From Nitrospira sp. (lineage in GTDB: Bacteria > Nitrospirota > Nitrospiria > Nitrospirales > Nitrospiraceae), in the NCBI GenBank assembly GCA_018242685.1, contig JAFEBM010000023.1, forward strand, positions 22,681-86,680: a stretch of DNA of 64,000 bases, given 5' to 3'. Under the pieces are notes generated by a model, which saw only the letters and a program-made list of their open reading frames with translations, did no database searches and was not told the DNA's origin. Both the position numbers and the translations under genes were made by a program. This document shows positions 17,574 to 26,235 of this stretch, piece by piece (the first letter of the stretch is position 1; every line of letters starts with the position of its first letter).

Positions 17574-17869
17574 GTTCTTCGCTTCCTTTGCGTTGACGGA
17601 TGACGCAATCGTGATCCCGTAATGTGTTCAACGATGGGACTGTTGCAGCATCCCGTCGCAATCAGTTCCGCGCCCTCTCGCCACATCCGGCTCAGGAGAG
17701 CTTTGCCGTCCTCGGCAATGAAGGTCACCCCGATCAGATCCACCACGATTCCGGATTGTCCGGCGCCGCACCAGATCTGTTCGAGTTCCTTCACCCAGGC
17801 GCCGGCCAGCCGGCCTTCCAAGGTCAATCGCATCGAACCCTGACTGCTATCCGGGGTAATCTTCAACAT
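17570..17869 (-). CDS. Small STAS-domain-like protein inside the efflux operon
   Basis: A 99-residue protein with a STAS-like layout: LEGRLAGAWVKELEQIW, then GIVVDLIGVTFIAEDGKALLSRMWREGAELIATG, the beta-strand and helix pattern of anti-sigma-factor antagonist proteins. The position where a phosphorylatable Ser often lies reads IAEDGK, so regulation by phosphorylation is unlikely. The last 15 residues are basic (RHPSTQRKRRT). It sits between the pump (49 nt away) and the outer-membrane factor (4-nt overlap), so it is translated with them. Its role in efflux is unknown. Confidence 0.7.
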   Translation of the reverse strand: MLKITPDSSQGSMRLTLEGRLAGAWVKELEQIWCGAGQSGIVVDLIGVTFIAEDGKALLSRMWREGAELIATGCCNSPIVEHITGSRLRHPSTQRKRRT

Positions 17870-17918
17870 GATGTCGAATCGCGTTGCTCACCCGCCTTTT
17901 GCATAGGCCACGATGACG

Positions 17919-20900
17919 TCAGCCTTTGGCTCCCGCGAGCAGCAGATCCTCGCCCGCGACATCGCGATCAATCGCCTCATGCGCGAGACTCGGCTGGTGC
18001 TGGGCGGCGATCAGCGAGTAGAACACCGGCACGACGAACAGCGTGAAGATCGTGCCGACCGTCATTCCTGAGACCAAGACCGTGCCGATACTGTTGCGGG
18101 CCGCGGCTCCCGGCCCGGAGGCCAGCACCAAGGGAAGGTGTCCGAAGACGGTGGCGGCGGAGGTCATCAGCACCGGGCGCAGTCTGGTCAAGGCCGCTTC
18201 ACGCACCGCTGCGATCCGTGAGAGGCCGCCCGCCTGCAGTTTGTTGGCGAATTCCACGATCAGGATGCCGTTTTTTGCGATCAATCCCACCAGCGTGATC
18301 AGGCCGACTTGGGAGTAAATGTTGATGGTCGTGAAATCCAAAAAACTAAAGATCAGCGCGCCGGAGATTGCGAGCGGCACCGAGCCCAACAAGACGATCA
18401 GCGGGTCACGGAAGCTCTGGAACTGGGCGGCCAGCACCAAATAGATGAGCACGACGGCGAAGCCCAATGTGACGGTCAGCGCGGCGCTCTCTTGGCGGAT
18501 CTGTCTCGACTCGCCCGCATAATCGAGCATGACAGGAGGATTGGTCGCCTTCGCCGCAGCCTCTTCCAGCACACGCAGCCCTTGATCTTTCGTGATGCCG
18601 GGCTTGACGCCGCCGAAGATGCGCACGGCGTTGCGCTGTTGAAAACGGTTCAAGGTACGTGGCGCGGTGCTCGTTTCGATGTGCGTAAACGTCGACACCG
18701 GCACCATCTGCCCGCCCGGCGTCTTGATCTTCAAATCGAGCAGGGGACCGACGGTCGAACGGTCCTTATCTCCGAGCTGCGGGATGACCTTATAGCTTCG
18801 ATCGAAGTAGTTGAACCGGTTCACGTACGCGCCGCCGAGCATGGTGCCGAGCTCACGGCCGACTCCGGCCAGGTCGAACCCAAGATCGGCAAGACGCTCT
18901 CGATCCAGCACCACGCGCGCCTCGGGTAAGTCGATCTTCAAGTCGGTGTCCACATACAAGAACATGCCGCTCTGCCACCCGGCGGTCAGGACGGCTCTCG
19001 TCGTCTCGAGCAATCGCTCGATCGGCAGGTCGCTCTGGAGGAGCAGCTCGACGTCATATTGCCCCGGCGTCGGCAGAGGCGGATCCAAACGCGGGAAGAC
19101 TCGCAGGCCCGGCACTTGAGAGACCCGGCCGAACATCTCGCCGTACATTTGCTCGGTCGAGCGTGTCCGCTCGTGCCAGTCTTTCGCGACCAAGCCGCCG
19201 AACCCGCCCCAGGACGTCGTCAGCGACCAGGTGAACTTCGTTTCAGGAAGAGATGTGATGGCGTGGACGACATTCAGATGCTCGCGGTTGCTGGCGGCAA
19301 CCGTCGAGTCGGGAGCCGCTTCGAAGAACAGGCTGATGTGGCTTTGGTCCTCCACCGGCGCGAGTTCTTGTCGCGAAAACAGGTACAGCGGCCAGATCAT
19401 GGCCATGATCAGCAATGCCGCCGCCACGATTCCCCAACGCATGGTCAATGCGACGTCGAGCAACCAGGTGTAGACGCGGCGAGCCTCTTCGAACCGTCGG
19501 TTGACGAAGGCGGTCAACCGGCCTTCCTTCCCTTGCGGGTGGACGAACCGCGAACTCATGACCGGCGACAGCGTGATGGCGACGACGCCCGATAACACGA
19601 CCGCCACGGCGAGGGTGATGGCAAACTCCAAGAAGAGCGAGCCGGTCAACCCGCCCTGGAATCCGATCGGCGTGTAGACCGTCGCCAGCGTGATCGTCAT
19701 GGCGATGATCGGACCGAGCAGCTCGCGTGCGCCGATCAGAGCCGCGTCGATCCGCGACTTGCCGAGGCGCACGTGCCGTTCGACGTTCTCGACGACGACG
19801 ATCGCGTCGTCCACGACCAACCCGACCGACAGGACGATGGCGAGCAACGTCAGGAGATTGAGGCTGAAGCCGAACGCAACCATGAAGATCGCCGCGCCGA
19901 TCAGCGACACCGGCATCGCGACGAGGGGGACCAGCGCGGTTCGGACCGAGCCCATAAAGAGAAACACGACGACGGCGACGATCAAGATCGTCTCAGACAA
20001 GGTCTTCGTGATTTCCGTCAGCGCATTCCGCATGAACATCGTGCCGTCCCACACCAGCTGCATGTCGATGTCGGGGGGCAGCGTCGGCCGAATGCGCTCC
20101 ATCTCGTCGACCAACCGGTGCTGGACCTCGATTTCATTCACGCCCGGTACCGGCCAGATCCCGAGGTACACGCCTTCCGTCTCGTTGTACTTGGCGATCA
20201 TGTCGGCTTCTTCCGCCTCGCGCTCGACCTTCGCAATATCTTTTAGCCGGACGATGGCCCCGCCTCGGTCTGCGACGATCAGCTCCTCGAACTCGGCGGC
20301 GGAGCGCAGATCGGTATTCGCGAGCAGGTTGATCTGAGCGAAGTTTCCCTTGGTCCGTCCGACCGCGGCCAGGTAGTTGTTGTTCCGCAGCGCGTTCTGC
20401 ACGTCGCCGGGCGACAGATTGAAGGATGCGAGGCGGTCGGGATCGATCCAGATGCGCATGGCGATCTGTCGTCCGCCTTCAAAGGTGACTCGCTGGACAC
20501 CGGCCAGCGTGGCCAGTTGCGGCTGGAGCGTGCGTAGCAGCCAGTCCGTGACGGCCGAGACCGTTCGTTCGCTGGAGGAGAAACTGAGATAGAACGAGGC
20601 GTAAGGTCGATCGGCGCGCTGCAGCTCGATTACCGGCGGTTCCGCTGCAGGCGGCAACTCCGCTCTCACTTGCTGGAGCCGCGCCGTGACTTCAGCGAGG
20701 GCCGCCGTGCTGCTGTGATTTAACTTTAGGTGCACAGTGACCGTGCTGACACCGGCCCGGCTGGTTGACTCCACATAATCGACACCGGCGATTGCGGAGA
20801 CAACTCGCTCGATCGGCGTGCTCAAAAACCCGCGAACCGTTTCGGCGCTCGCCCCATAATAGATCGTCGTGATGATCACGGAGGAGCTCTCGATTTGTGG

Positions 20901-21014
20901 ATATTGCTGTACAGGCAAGGACATCAACGCTCGCCAGCCGACGAGGATGATTACGAGGTTGACGACCACGGCAAGGACCGGATGCTTGATAAAGATGTCT
21001 GTGAATGAGCGCAT
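17919..21014 (-). CDS. RND-family multidrug efflux permease (HAE1 type)
   Basis: A 1031-residue inner-membrane proton/drug antiporter. The start is canonical (MRSFTDIFIKHPVLAVVVNLVIILVGWRAL.LPVQQYPQI). It contains the TM4 motif GLVVDDAIVVVENVERH with the essential acidic pair, and the late GLIAKNGILIVEFANKLQ. It has the usual 12-TM arrangement with two large periplasmic loops. The normal length is about 1030-1050. It works with the adaptor encoded 33 nt upstream and the outer-membrane factor downstream. The substrate is unknown. Confidence 0.95.
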   Translation of the reverse strand: MRSFTDIFIKHPVLAVVVNLVIILVGWRALMSLPVQQYPQIESSSVIITTIYYGASAETVRGFLSTPIERVVSAIAGVDYVESTSRAGVSTVTVHLKLNHSSTAALAEVTARLQQVRAELPPAAEPPVIELQRADRPYASFYLSFSSSERTVSAVTDWLLRTLQPQLATLAGVQRVTFEGGRQIAMRIWIDPDRLASFNLSPGDVQNALRNNNYLAAVGRTKGNFAQINLLANTDLRSAAEFEELIVADRGGAIVRLKDIAKVEREAEEADMIAKYNETEGVYLGIWPVPGVNEIEVQHRLVDEMERIRPTLPPDIDMQLVWDGTMFMRNALTEITKTLSETILIVAVVVFLFMGSVRTALVPLVAMPVSLIGAAIFMVAFGFSLNLLTLLAIVLSVGLVVDDAIVVVENVERHVRLGKSRIDAALIGARELLGPIIAMTITLATVYTPIGFQGGLTGSLFLEFAITLAVAVVLSGVVAITLSPVMSSRFVHPQGKEGRLTAFVNRRFEEARRVYTWLLDVALTMRWGIVAAALLIMAMIWPLYLFSRQELAPVEDQSHISLFFEAAPDSTVAASNREHLNVVHAITSLPETKFTWSLTTSWGGFGGLVAKDWHERTRSTEQMYGEMFGRVSQVPGLRVFPRLDPPLPTPGQYDVELLLQSDLPIERLLETTRAVLTAGWQSGMFLYVDTDLKIDLPEARVVLDRERLADLGFDLAGVGRELGTMLGGAYVNRFNYFDRSYKVIPQLGDKDRSTVGPLLDLKIKTPGGQMVPVSTFTHIETSTAPRTLNRFQQRNAVRIFGGVKPGITKDQGLRVLEEAAAKATNPPVMLDYAGESRQIRQESAALTVTLGFAVVLIYLVLAAQFQSFRDPLIVLLGSVPLAISGALIFSFLDFTTINIYSQVGLITLVGLIAKNGILIVEFANKLQAGGLSRIAAVREAALTRLRPVLMTSAATVFGHLPLVLASGPGAAARNSIGTVLVSGMTVGTIFTLFVVPVFYSLIAAQHQPSLAHEAIDRDVAGEDLLLAGAKG

Positions 21015-21047
21015 GCGAATATCCCTTTTGGTGTCTGTTCGGCTCGT

Positions 21048-22175
21048 TCAGCGTCTGCTGAGCAATCGGCTCGACCGGCTCTCTTTATCCTGTTCACCGG
21101 TGATGGCCACCAGCACGCCGTCGCGTAACTTGAAGGAGCCGGATGCCGCCACTATCTCGTCGGCCGACAACCCTGTGTGGATGACGATCTCGTCGCCGAC
21201 CATCGCGCCGCTTTCGACTTGCCTGGCGTGCGCGCGGGTTTTGCCGTGATCGTCCGGCTGGATCACGAAGACTTGATCACCTCCCGGCCCCTTGCGCAGG
21301 GCGCTGACGGGAACAGCGATGGCTATGCGTGATGGGCCGACCGGAACTTGGACGCGCACAGAAGCCCCGGGCGCCGGTGCTTGGTCTGAACCATCGATCC
21401 TCGCCCGCACCATCGCATTGCGGGTCGTCGGGTCGATGCGCGCATCGAGCGCAACGATTCTCGCTGCGATCGGAGAGGCTTGGCCCGCCACGAACACCGC
21501 CACGCTAAGGCCTTCCCGCAGGTCGGCGGCGACTTGCTGCGCGACGGTGAAATCCACGTGGACCGCGTCGCCGACACCTTGCAGCGTCGTCAGTTGCGTG
21601 CCTTCGTCGAGGTACTGTCCGGGATGCACGTCCGCGATGCCGACCCTGGCTTGGAACGGCGCACAAATGGTCTTCTTGGCGATGATCGCTCGGGTACGCG
21701 CGATCTGCGCCAACGCAATATCGAGGTCCGCGCGCGCCCGATCCACTTCTTCTTGAGTCGTGGCCAGCTCCTGATTCAGATTATGCCGCCGGTTGAGCAC
21801 CGATTTCGCCAACGCAGCCTGGGCTTCCTGGGCCTTGAGGTCCGCTTCTTCGACGGAGACGTCGAGTGCGACGAGAACGGTCCCCTTGTTGACGATCTGT
21901 CCCGGAATCAACGTAACGTGGCGTACGGTTCCGGCAAGCTCATTCTTGAGCGTGATGGACCGGAGCGCCAAGACCGTCCCAATCGACGTGGTGGTCTGTC
22001 GATGCTCAATCTCTCTTGCCGAGACGACCGTCACCGATTCCATCGGCTCCGGTTGGCCGGCGGAAGCCTCGGCCTTGGCTTGAATGGATGCATACTTCTG
22101 CAACCCCAAACTGGTGCCGATGGCGATGATGAAGACCAGTAACAATAATGAACCGAACCACCCACGACGAGTCAT
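21048..22175 (-). CDS. RND efflux periplasmic adaptor (HlyD/MFP family)
   Basis: A 375-residue membrane-fusion protein. An N-terminal anchor (GWFGSLLLLVFIIAIGTSLGL) is followed by a split biotinyl-lipoyl domain (GTVLALRSITLKNELAGTVRHVTLIPGQIVNKGTVLVALD), a coiled-coil hairpin (about residues 105-160) and the returning half (CAPFQARVGIADVHPGQYLDEGTQLTTLQ). The ATG at 22175 has GGAGG at proper spacing; an earlier in-frame ATG has no such site. It is the first gene of the efflux operon, so the promoter should lie in the region 22176-22537. Confidence 0.93.
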   Translation of the reverse strand: MTRRGWFGSLLLLVFIIAIGTSLGLQKYASIQAKAEASAGQPEPMESVTVVSAREIEHRQTTTSIGTVLALRSITLKNELAGTVRHVTLIPGQIVNKGTVLVALDVSVEEADLKAQEAQAALAKSVLNRRHNLNQELATTQEEVDRARADLDIALAQIARTRAIIAKKTICAPFQARVGIADVHPGQYLDEGTQLTTLQGVGDAVHVDFTVAQQVAADLREGLSVAVFVAGQASPIAARIVALDARIDPTTRNAMVRARIDGSDQAPAPGASVRVQVPVGPSRIAIAVPVSALRKGPGGDQVFVIQPDDHGKTRAHARQVESGAMVGDEIVIHTGLSADEIVAASGSFKLRDGVLVAITGEQDKESRSSRLLSRR

Positions 22176-22537
22176 GACTGATACCCTCCTGTCTGTGCTG
22201 GTGGAACGCTCTTGATCGCCCTCCACCGGCGTGAACCTGACTGACGGGTTCAGCAATGAGCGTTCCAGACATGCATCGCGAGCAAGTAAAACGTGTAACT
22301 CATGAATAGTACGGTGAAATATTTATTGGGTTGGAGAAATCTTGGGACCAAAAGAAAAGCATTGCCGATGTGAGTCTGCCGTCAGTTCGACAGGTGCCGA
22401 AATATCGGCGATTGTCACTGAGATAAGGAGCGTCAGACCGAGGCTGGCTGTCCCAACCTGCTTCGTGGAGAAGAACTCCAAAATGCCTGGAAAACAATAC
22501 CGTCGCAAATTCTACCCGGTTTGGTTCTCCACGTTTA
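22176..22537. promoter_or_regulatory. Intergenic region upstream of the RND operon
   Basis: About 360 bases without a supported gene, between the adaptor start and the end of a lipoprotein gene on the same strand. It should hold the efflux operon promoter. It contains a short dyad GCCGAAATATCGGC near 22400 that could be an operator or a weak hairpin. No regulator gene is adjacent. Confidence 0.35.
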
Positions 22538-22855
22538 TCATTGCTCTTTCGGCCAGTAGTCCCGTTGAAATTCCTTCAAGACCCCGTCAGAGTCGAACGT
22601 GAGAATCTTATTCCAGCCTTGAGCGCCGCCGTAGCCCCGGAACTCCCACCGTAAAATTTCTCCACCGTCTCCGGCTTTTGTTCGCTTCGCCGGGCGTCCC
22701 CATTCTTGCACATAGTAATCTTTCGTCTTCACGCCGACCTCCTGCCGAGTCTTCTCGTCAAACGCCTGCCATCGTTCTTCCAAAGTTGCGAAACATCCGG
22801 AGAGGAGCGGCACAGCAATCAGGACGACATAGAAAAGCAGATTCAATTTCCTCAT
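22538..22855 (-). CDS. Small lipoprotein of unknown function (paralog of 30456)
   Basis: A 105-residue lipoprotein. The signal peptide MRKLNLLFYVVLIAVPLLSGC ends in a good lipobox. The mature part ERWQAFDEKTRQEVGVKTKDYYVQEWGRPAKRTKAGDGGEILRWEFRGYGGAQGWNKILTFDSDGVLKEFQRDYWPK resembles small envelope lipoproteins of the BamE/SmpA type in its WG.P...G.....W.F pattern, but the match is only suggestive. The ATG overlaps the stop of the upstream gene by 4 nt. A paralog lies at 30456. Confidence 0.8.
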   Translation of the reverse strand: MRKLNLLFYVVLIAVPLLSGCFATLEERWQAFDEKTRQEVGVKTKDYYVQEWGRPAKRTKAGDGGEILRWEFRGYGGAQGWNKILTFDSDGVLKEFQRDYWPKEQ

Positions 22856-23622
22856 GGCGTTCCTCCTTTGTATGGGGCGATTCTCATTGTCCTCATACCT
22901 TCGTTGGACAAGCTTGGCAGCTTCCGATCGCCGTAAAACCGAAAGCTTGTGACCAGGCGATGAAAGAGAGGTTGGTATGTTTCGTAAAACTCAGGCGTCG
23001 ACGCGTATTCCAATACATACATGTCCAACTCGTCTTGAACGATGACGAAGTTCTCAATCAGGACCGGGGCGAGAAACTCCGACTCCCACATTGGAACTGC
23101 GATCCGGTCACGAATGACGAGGACATGCGCGGGACGCTGATCAACCAGACAGTTCTCATGCAGCAGCATCTCAGTCCGTTGATTCGTTTGCAATCGGTCG
23201 ATCTCTTGTTCGATCGCAGCCCCCTTTCGCGGATAGCGGTTGACGCTGAGGAGCACGACCGTGTGACGCGATTGATCAACCAATCCCACGAATAACGCCT
23301 TGAGCGCAGAATCCGTCGGATCCACGGGGGCGGCCCAGGCAGCCGGACCTTCAAAGCTGAAATCTCCGTCCGAGAACCGGAAGGCGGTAAAACGCAGGTC
23401 GTTATGTACCGACGCGGGCTCTGTCGAGGCTGTCCCCAGGACTGCAGCGCAGTGTTCAGGCGCCTTCCAGACGGATCGGGCATCTTCCCGGATGTCCACG
23501 AAGCCTTCCCTCAAGCCCTGCGCGTCAAACGCGACCTGGTGTTGTTCGGCTGTCGCGCACTCGACTGAAAGCATTAAGGCCAACGGGATGACGTACAGGA
23601 GCAAGTTCTTTAGTCTATTCAT
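22852..23622 (-). CDS. Exported protein of unknown function (PsbP/DcrB-like fold possible)
   Basis: A 256-residue protein with a signal peptide (MNRLKNLLLYVIPLALMLSVECATA) and no membrane segment after it. The C-terminal block (ENFVIVQDELDMYVLEYASTPEFYETYQPLFHRLVTSFRF) is the pattern seen in PsbP/DcrB-like periplasmic proteins. The frame is open upstream to 23880, but only the ATG at 23622 gives a signal peptide, with AAAGGA upstream. Its stop overlaps the start of the following lipoprotein gene (ATGA), so the two form a small operon. Confidence 0.7.
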   Translation of the reverse strand: MNRLKNLLLYVIPLALMLSVECATAEQHQVAFDAQGLREGFVDIREDARSVWKAPEHCAAVLGTASTEPASVHNDLRFTAFRFSDGDFSFEGPAAWAAPVDPTDSALKALFVGLVDQSRHTVVLLSVNRYPRKGAAIEQEIDRLQTNQRTEMLLHENCLVDQRPAHVLVIRDRIAVPMWESEFLAPVLIENFVIVQDELDMYVLEYASTPEFYETYQPLFHRLVTSFRFYGDRKLPSLSNEGMRTMRIAPYKGGTP

Positions 23623-23672
23623 ATCTCTTTTCCTTTCACACATATACCATTCATTCTGTCGAGCATGATGGG

Positions 23673-24725
23673 TCACTGTGCCGCTACCCCGGCTAGCGTA
23701 TGAGTCGGCTGGTGACTGGTCGCAAACGCAGCAATCGTTTTCAAGGCGTTCACGTCTTGTGAGTGATTCAACCGATCGAGAGCGTGCAGTGCGAGCGAGA
23801 CATGGGTGTCTCGAGTCGCCATGACACGATCCAAAATACGTTCTTCTCCTAGCAACCTCACCATATCGGCTAGTAACCACACCCTATCAGCATGTCCGCT
23901 ACGCACAATTTTCCGCAGCAGGTGCTGTGCTGCCTCACGGCCGGCGCTCGAACCGTATCGTTCAAGGTAAATCAACGGCAACAGCGAGCGCCCCATGGCG
24001 AGAGAGGTTCCAACCGGCTTTCTCAAAACAAGTGCATCGCCGATGAAGTCGAGGAGGTCGTCATGGATCTGAAATGCGATCCCAAGATGGAGACCGTATG
24101 TCCGCATCGCCTCGATTTCATGGACATCGCCTCCGCCCACGATGACCGGCAGAGTCGTTGCCGCGGCGAATTGCGAGGCGGTCTTGCCGCGCACGATCGC
24201 GAGGTAGTTCTCCTCCGGGTCCGATTGGTCCGATGGCAAAAGTTCGCGGATCTCGCCCAGGCAACAGGCTCGGGCGTAATCATTCAGCTTGTGCAACGCC
24301 GCAAGCACGTTGCAGGGTTCAAAGGAGAATTCCAACTCTCGAAGAACGGCAAAGGAGTGTAGGATCAAATAGTCGCCGAGCACGATGGCCGAGCCGATCC
24401 CAACCTGCCTGTGCAATGCGGGGAGGCCGCGACGTTCGTCTGCTTCATCTGCGATATCGTCATGAATCAATGAGGCGCCATGGAGCAGTTCAAGAGCGGC
24501 GGCGACCATGGTCATGTTCCTGGGTTCGTGGCCGGTGGCCGACGCCGCAACGAAGACGAGCAGCGCTCGAAGCATCTTTCCCTGCTCGAAATACGGAGCC
24601 AGCACCGCAGTGGCAGGAGTCTTTTCCAAGTCCAATACGACCTTGTTACGGGAGGCTCGAAGATAGAGTTCATAGCGATCGAGAAGTTCGTCCATGCTTT
24701 CCTGGCAAGTCACATTGCTAGTCAT
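23673..24725 (-). CDS. Polyprenyl diphosphate synthase (trans-isoprenyl transferase)
   Basis: A 350-residue all-helical prenyltransferase. It carries the first Asp-rich motif DDIAD (residues 89-93, in LIHDDIADEADERRG), a GKxLR block (GKMLRALLV) and the second Asp-rich motif DDLLD (residues 222-226, in FQIHDDLLDFIGD). It condenses isopentenyl diphosphate onto an allylic diphosphate, with Mg held by the Asp motifs. The chain length of the product cannot be read reliably. The ATG at 24725 has AAAGGAAAG upstream. A membrane protein and a UbiE-like methyltransferase lie 1.5-3 kb upstream. Confidence 0.9.
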   Translation of the reverse strand: MTSNVTCQESMDELLDRYELYLRASRNKVVLDLEKTPATAVLAPYFEQGKMLRALLVFVAASATGHEPRNMTMVAAALELLHGASLIHDDIADEADERRGLPALHRQVGIGSAIVLGDYLILHSFAVLRELEFSFEPCNVLAALHKLNDYARACCLGEIRELLPSDQSDPEENYLAIVRGKTASQFAAATTLPVIVGGGDVHEIEAMRTYGLHLGIAFQIHDDLLDFIGDALVLRKPVGTSLAMGRSLLPLIYLERYGSSAGREAAQHLLRKIVRSGHADRVWLLADMVRLLGEERILDRVMATRDTHVSLALHALDRLNHSQDVNALKTIAAFATSHQPTHTLAGVAAQ

Positions 24726-24737
24726 GTTCACTTTCCT

Positions 24738-25128
24738 TTCAGTACTGTAGGTCTTGCTTGATCGTCGGTCGCGACAGGTCATTCGTCCGACCATCATACG
24801 GCGTACCATTGCGGGCATCCTCGAATCTGCTTGTTCTTAAACGGAAGTGATGCTCACGAGCCCCGCAGCAGGTGCAACGCCATATTTCGATCGAGAGTGG
24901 GCCATTGATTCCAAATAGATATTCGTACGGGTTCAGGACCATGAGTCCTCCGCATTGGATGCACAGCATGTGTCCTCCTTGCATGTTGAAGGTCGTGAGA
25001 CGGGAGTCGATTCGGCTGCCGATTTCTGTTCGATCGACAGACCTCCTTGGTTGAGAATCAGGTGCGATGTCCATTCACTGTGTGTAACTGCCACATCGTG
25101 AAAATATTCCTGTCATGCGGGAGTTTTT
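24738..25128. repeat. Direct repeat copy 1 (zinc-ribbon gene plus upstream region)
   Basis: About 390 bp that match 25716-26109 in the same orientation. The gene part is moderately conserved. The upstream part is conserved most strongly: GAATCAGGTGCGATGTCCAT and the following CACTGTGTGTAACTGCC are identical in both copies. Strong non-coding conservation suggests a promoter or regulatory element. Confidence 0.75.
24739..24969 (-). CDS. Small zinc-ribbon-like protein (copy 1)
   Basis: A 76-residue protein with two CxxC pairs (MLCIQCGG and WRCTCCGAREHHF), a likely zinc ribbon. The conserved C-terminus is GTPYDGRTNDLSRPTIKQDLQY. The ATG at 24969 has AAGGAGGACAC upstream. A longer frame exists in this copy, but in the paralog at 25716 the upstream part is frame-disrupted, which supports the short start. 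It lies 13 nt before the polyprenyl synthase gene on the same strand. The function is unknown. Confidence 0.7.
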   Translation of the reverse strand: MLCIQCGGLMVLNPYEYLFGINGPLSIEIWRCTCCGAREHHFRLRTSRFEDARNGTPYDGRTNDLSRPTIKQDLQY

Positions 25129-25287
25129 GTGCAGAAGCTCAAGCTTGGCCCAGGCTTCGCCTGCGCCGCGTGGCGGTTCTCCAGACACATGAAAACCCTG
25201 CCACGCCGGCGAAGAGAACGGGCGAGGTCGTCTTTCCCCGGCATAGCCTCGGCCCAGTTAGAGTGCAATCGTATGGTCGAATCTAAG

Positions 25288-25668
25288 CTAACGACCGCCG
25301 ATGACTCCCCCCAATGACCCCCCGATGCCGGGTGCTCCTATGTTGCCGGAAGCCCCTAGACCGCCGGATGTCTCCATCCAACCGAATGGCTCCCTGCTAC
25401 CGAATGCGCCCATGCGACCGAACGAGTCCAAGCTGCCGGATGAGGTTCTTCCGCTGGGCAATCCAATTGGAACTTCGCTAAAGCGCCAAGCCTGCCCGCC
25501 TCTCGCAGTTTCCGGGGGATTCCCATGACTCGTACTTCCAATATTCTTTTGAGTTCCACTCGCTCCAGTGTTTCCACCCGTCGATTTCCAGGCCTGGGAT
25601 GCGTCGGTGAAGAGCAGCATGCTGCCGGCCATCACCATGTATGCGCAGGTTTGTTGCCGTATTCTCAT
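25288..25668 (-). CDS. Glycine-rich exported hypothetical protein
   Basis: A 126-residue protein with a signal peptide (MRIRQQTCAYMVMAGSMLLFTDASQA) and a Gly/Ser-rich low-complexity mature part ending GASGNIGAPGIGGSLGGVIGG. No domain is recognisable. AAGGAGGATCCC precedes the ATG, a strong ribosome site. It lies between the two copies of the zinc-ribbon repeat. It could be a small structural or surface protein. Confidence 0.6.
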   Translation of the reverse strand: MRIRQQTCAYMVMAGSMLLFTDASQAWKSTGGNTGASGTQKNIGSTSHGNPPETARGGQAWRFSEVPIGLPSGRTSSGSLDSFGRMGAFGSREPFGWMETSGGLGASGNIGAPGIGGSLGGVIGGR

Positions 25669-25715
25669 GGGATCCTCCTTCGAAGTAAGGTTATAGGTAG
25701 ACTACCGTTTCCCCC

Positions 25716-25946
25716 TCAGTACTGTAGGTCTTGCTTGATTACCGGCCGTGACAGGTCATGCGTCCGACCATCATATGGCGTACCGCTACGGCATTCTCGA
25801 AGTCGCCTGTTCTTCAGCCGCAGCGGATACTTACGAGCCCCGCAGCAGATGCAACGCCATATTTCGATCGAGACTGACTCTCTGACTTCAAACAGTTCTT
25901 CCCACTCGTCCAGGACCGTGAGTCCTCCGCATCGGATGCACAGCAT
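25716..25946 (-). CDS. Small zinc-ribbon-like protein (copy 2)
   Basis: A 76-residue paralog of the protein at 24739: MLCIRCGGLTVLDEWEELFEV, then WRCICCGARKYPLRLKNRRLRECRSGTPYDGRTHDLSRPVIKQDLQY. Both CxxC pairs and the C-terminal 20 residues are kept, which argues that both copies are real genes under selection. GGAGGACAC precedes the ATG. Confidence 0.7.
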   Translation of the reverse strand: MLCIRCGGLTVLDEWEELFEVRESVSIEIWRCICCGARKYPLRLKNRRLRECRSGTPYDGRTHDLSRPVIKQDLQY

Positions 25947-26109
25947 GTGTCCTCCTTGTAATGTTGAAGGGTAATGAGACGGTGTTGATTCGACTGTCGA
26001 TTTCCGTTCGATCGACAGGCCTCCTCGGTTGAGAATCAGGTGCGATGTCCATTCACTGTGTGTAACTGCCGCCTCGTGAAAATATTCCCGCCATGCGGAA
26101 GTTTTTGGT
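25716..26109. repeat. Direct repeat copy 2 (zinc-ribbon gene plus upstream region)
   Basis: The second copy of the repeat at 24738-25128. The right end shares GTGAAAATATTCC, ATGCGG and AGTTTTT with copy 1, just upstream of the presumed promoter. Confidence 0.75.
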
Positions 26110-26235
26110 GGGAATAAAATCGCCTATCCATCGGTCTCAAGAGAATCAAAGCAATAGGCCTGCGACAGTCATGGCGGCCGAGGGGGACATGTCGCCGGTG
26201 AATAGAGGTGCTCTCATCCACACAGGGAGATGACC

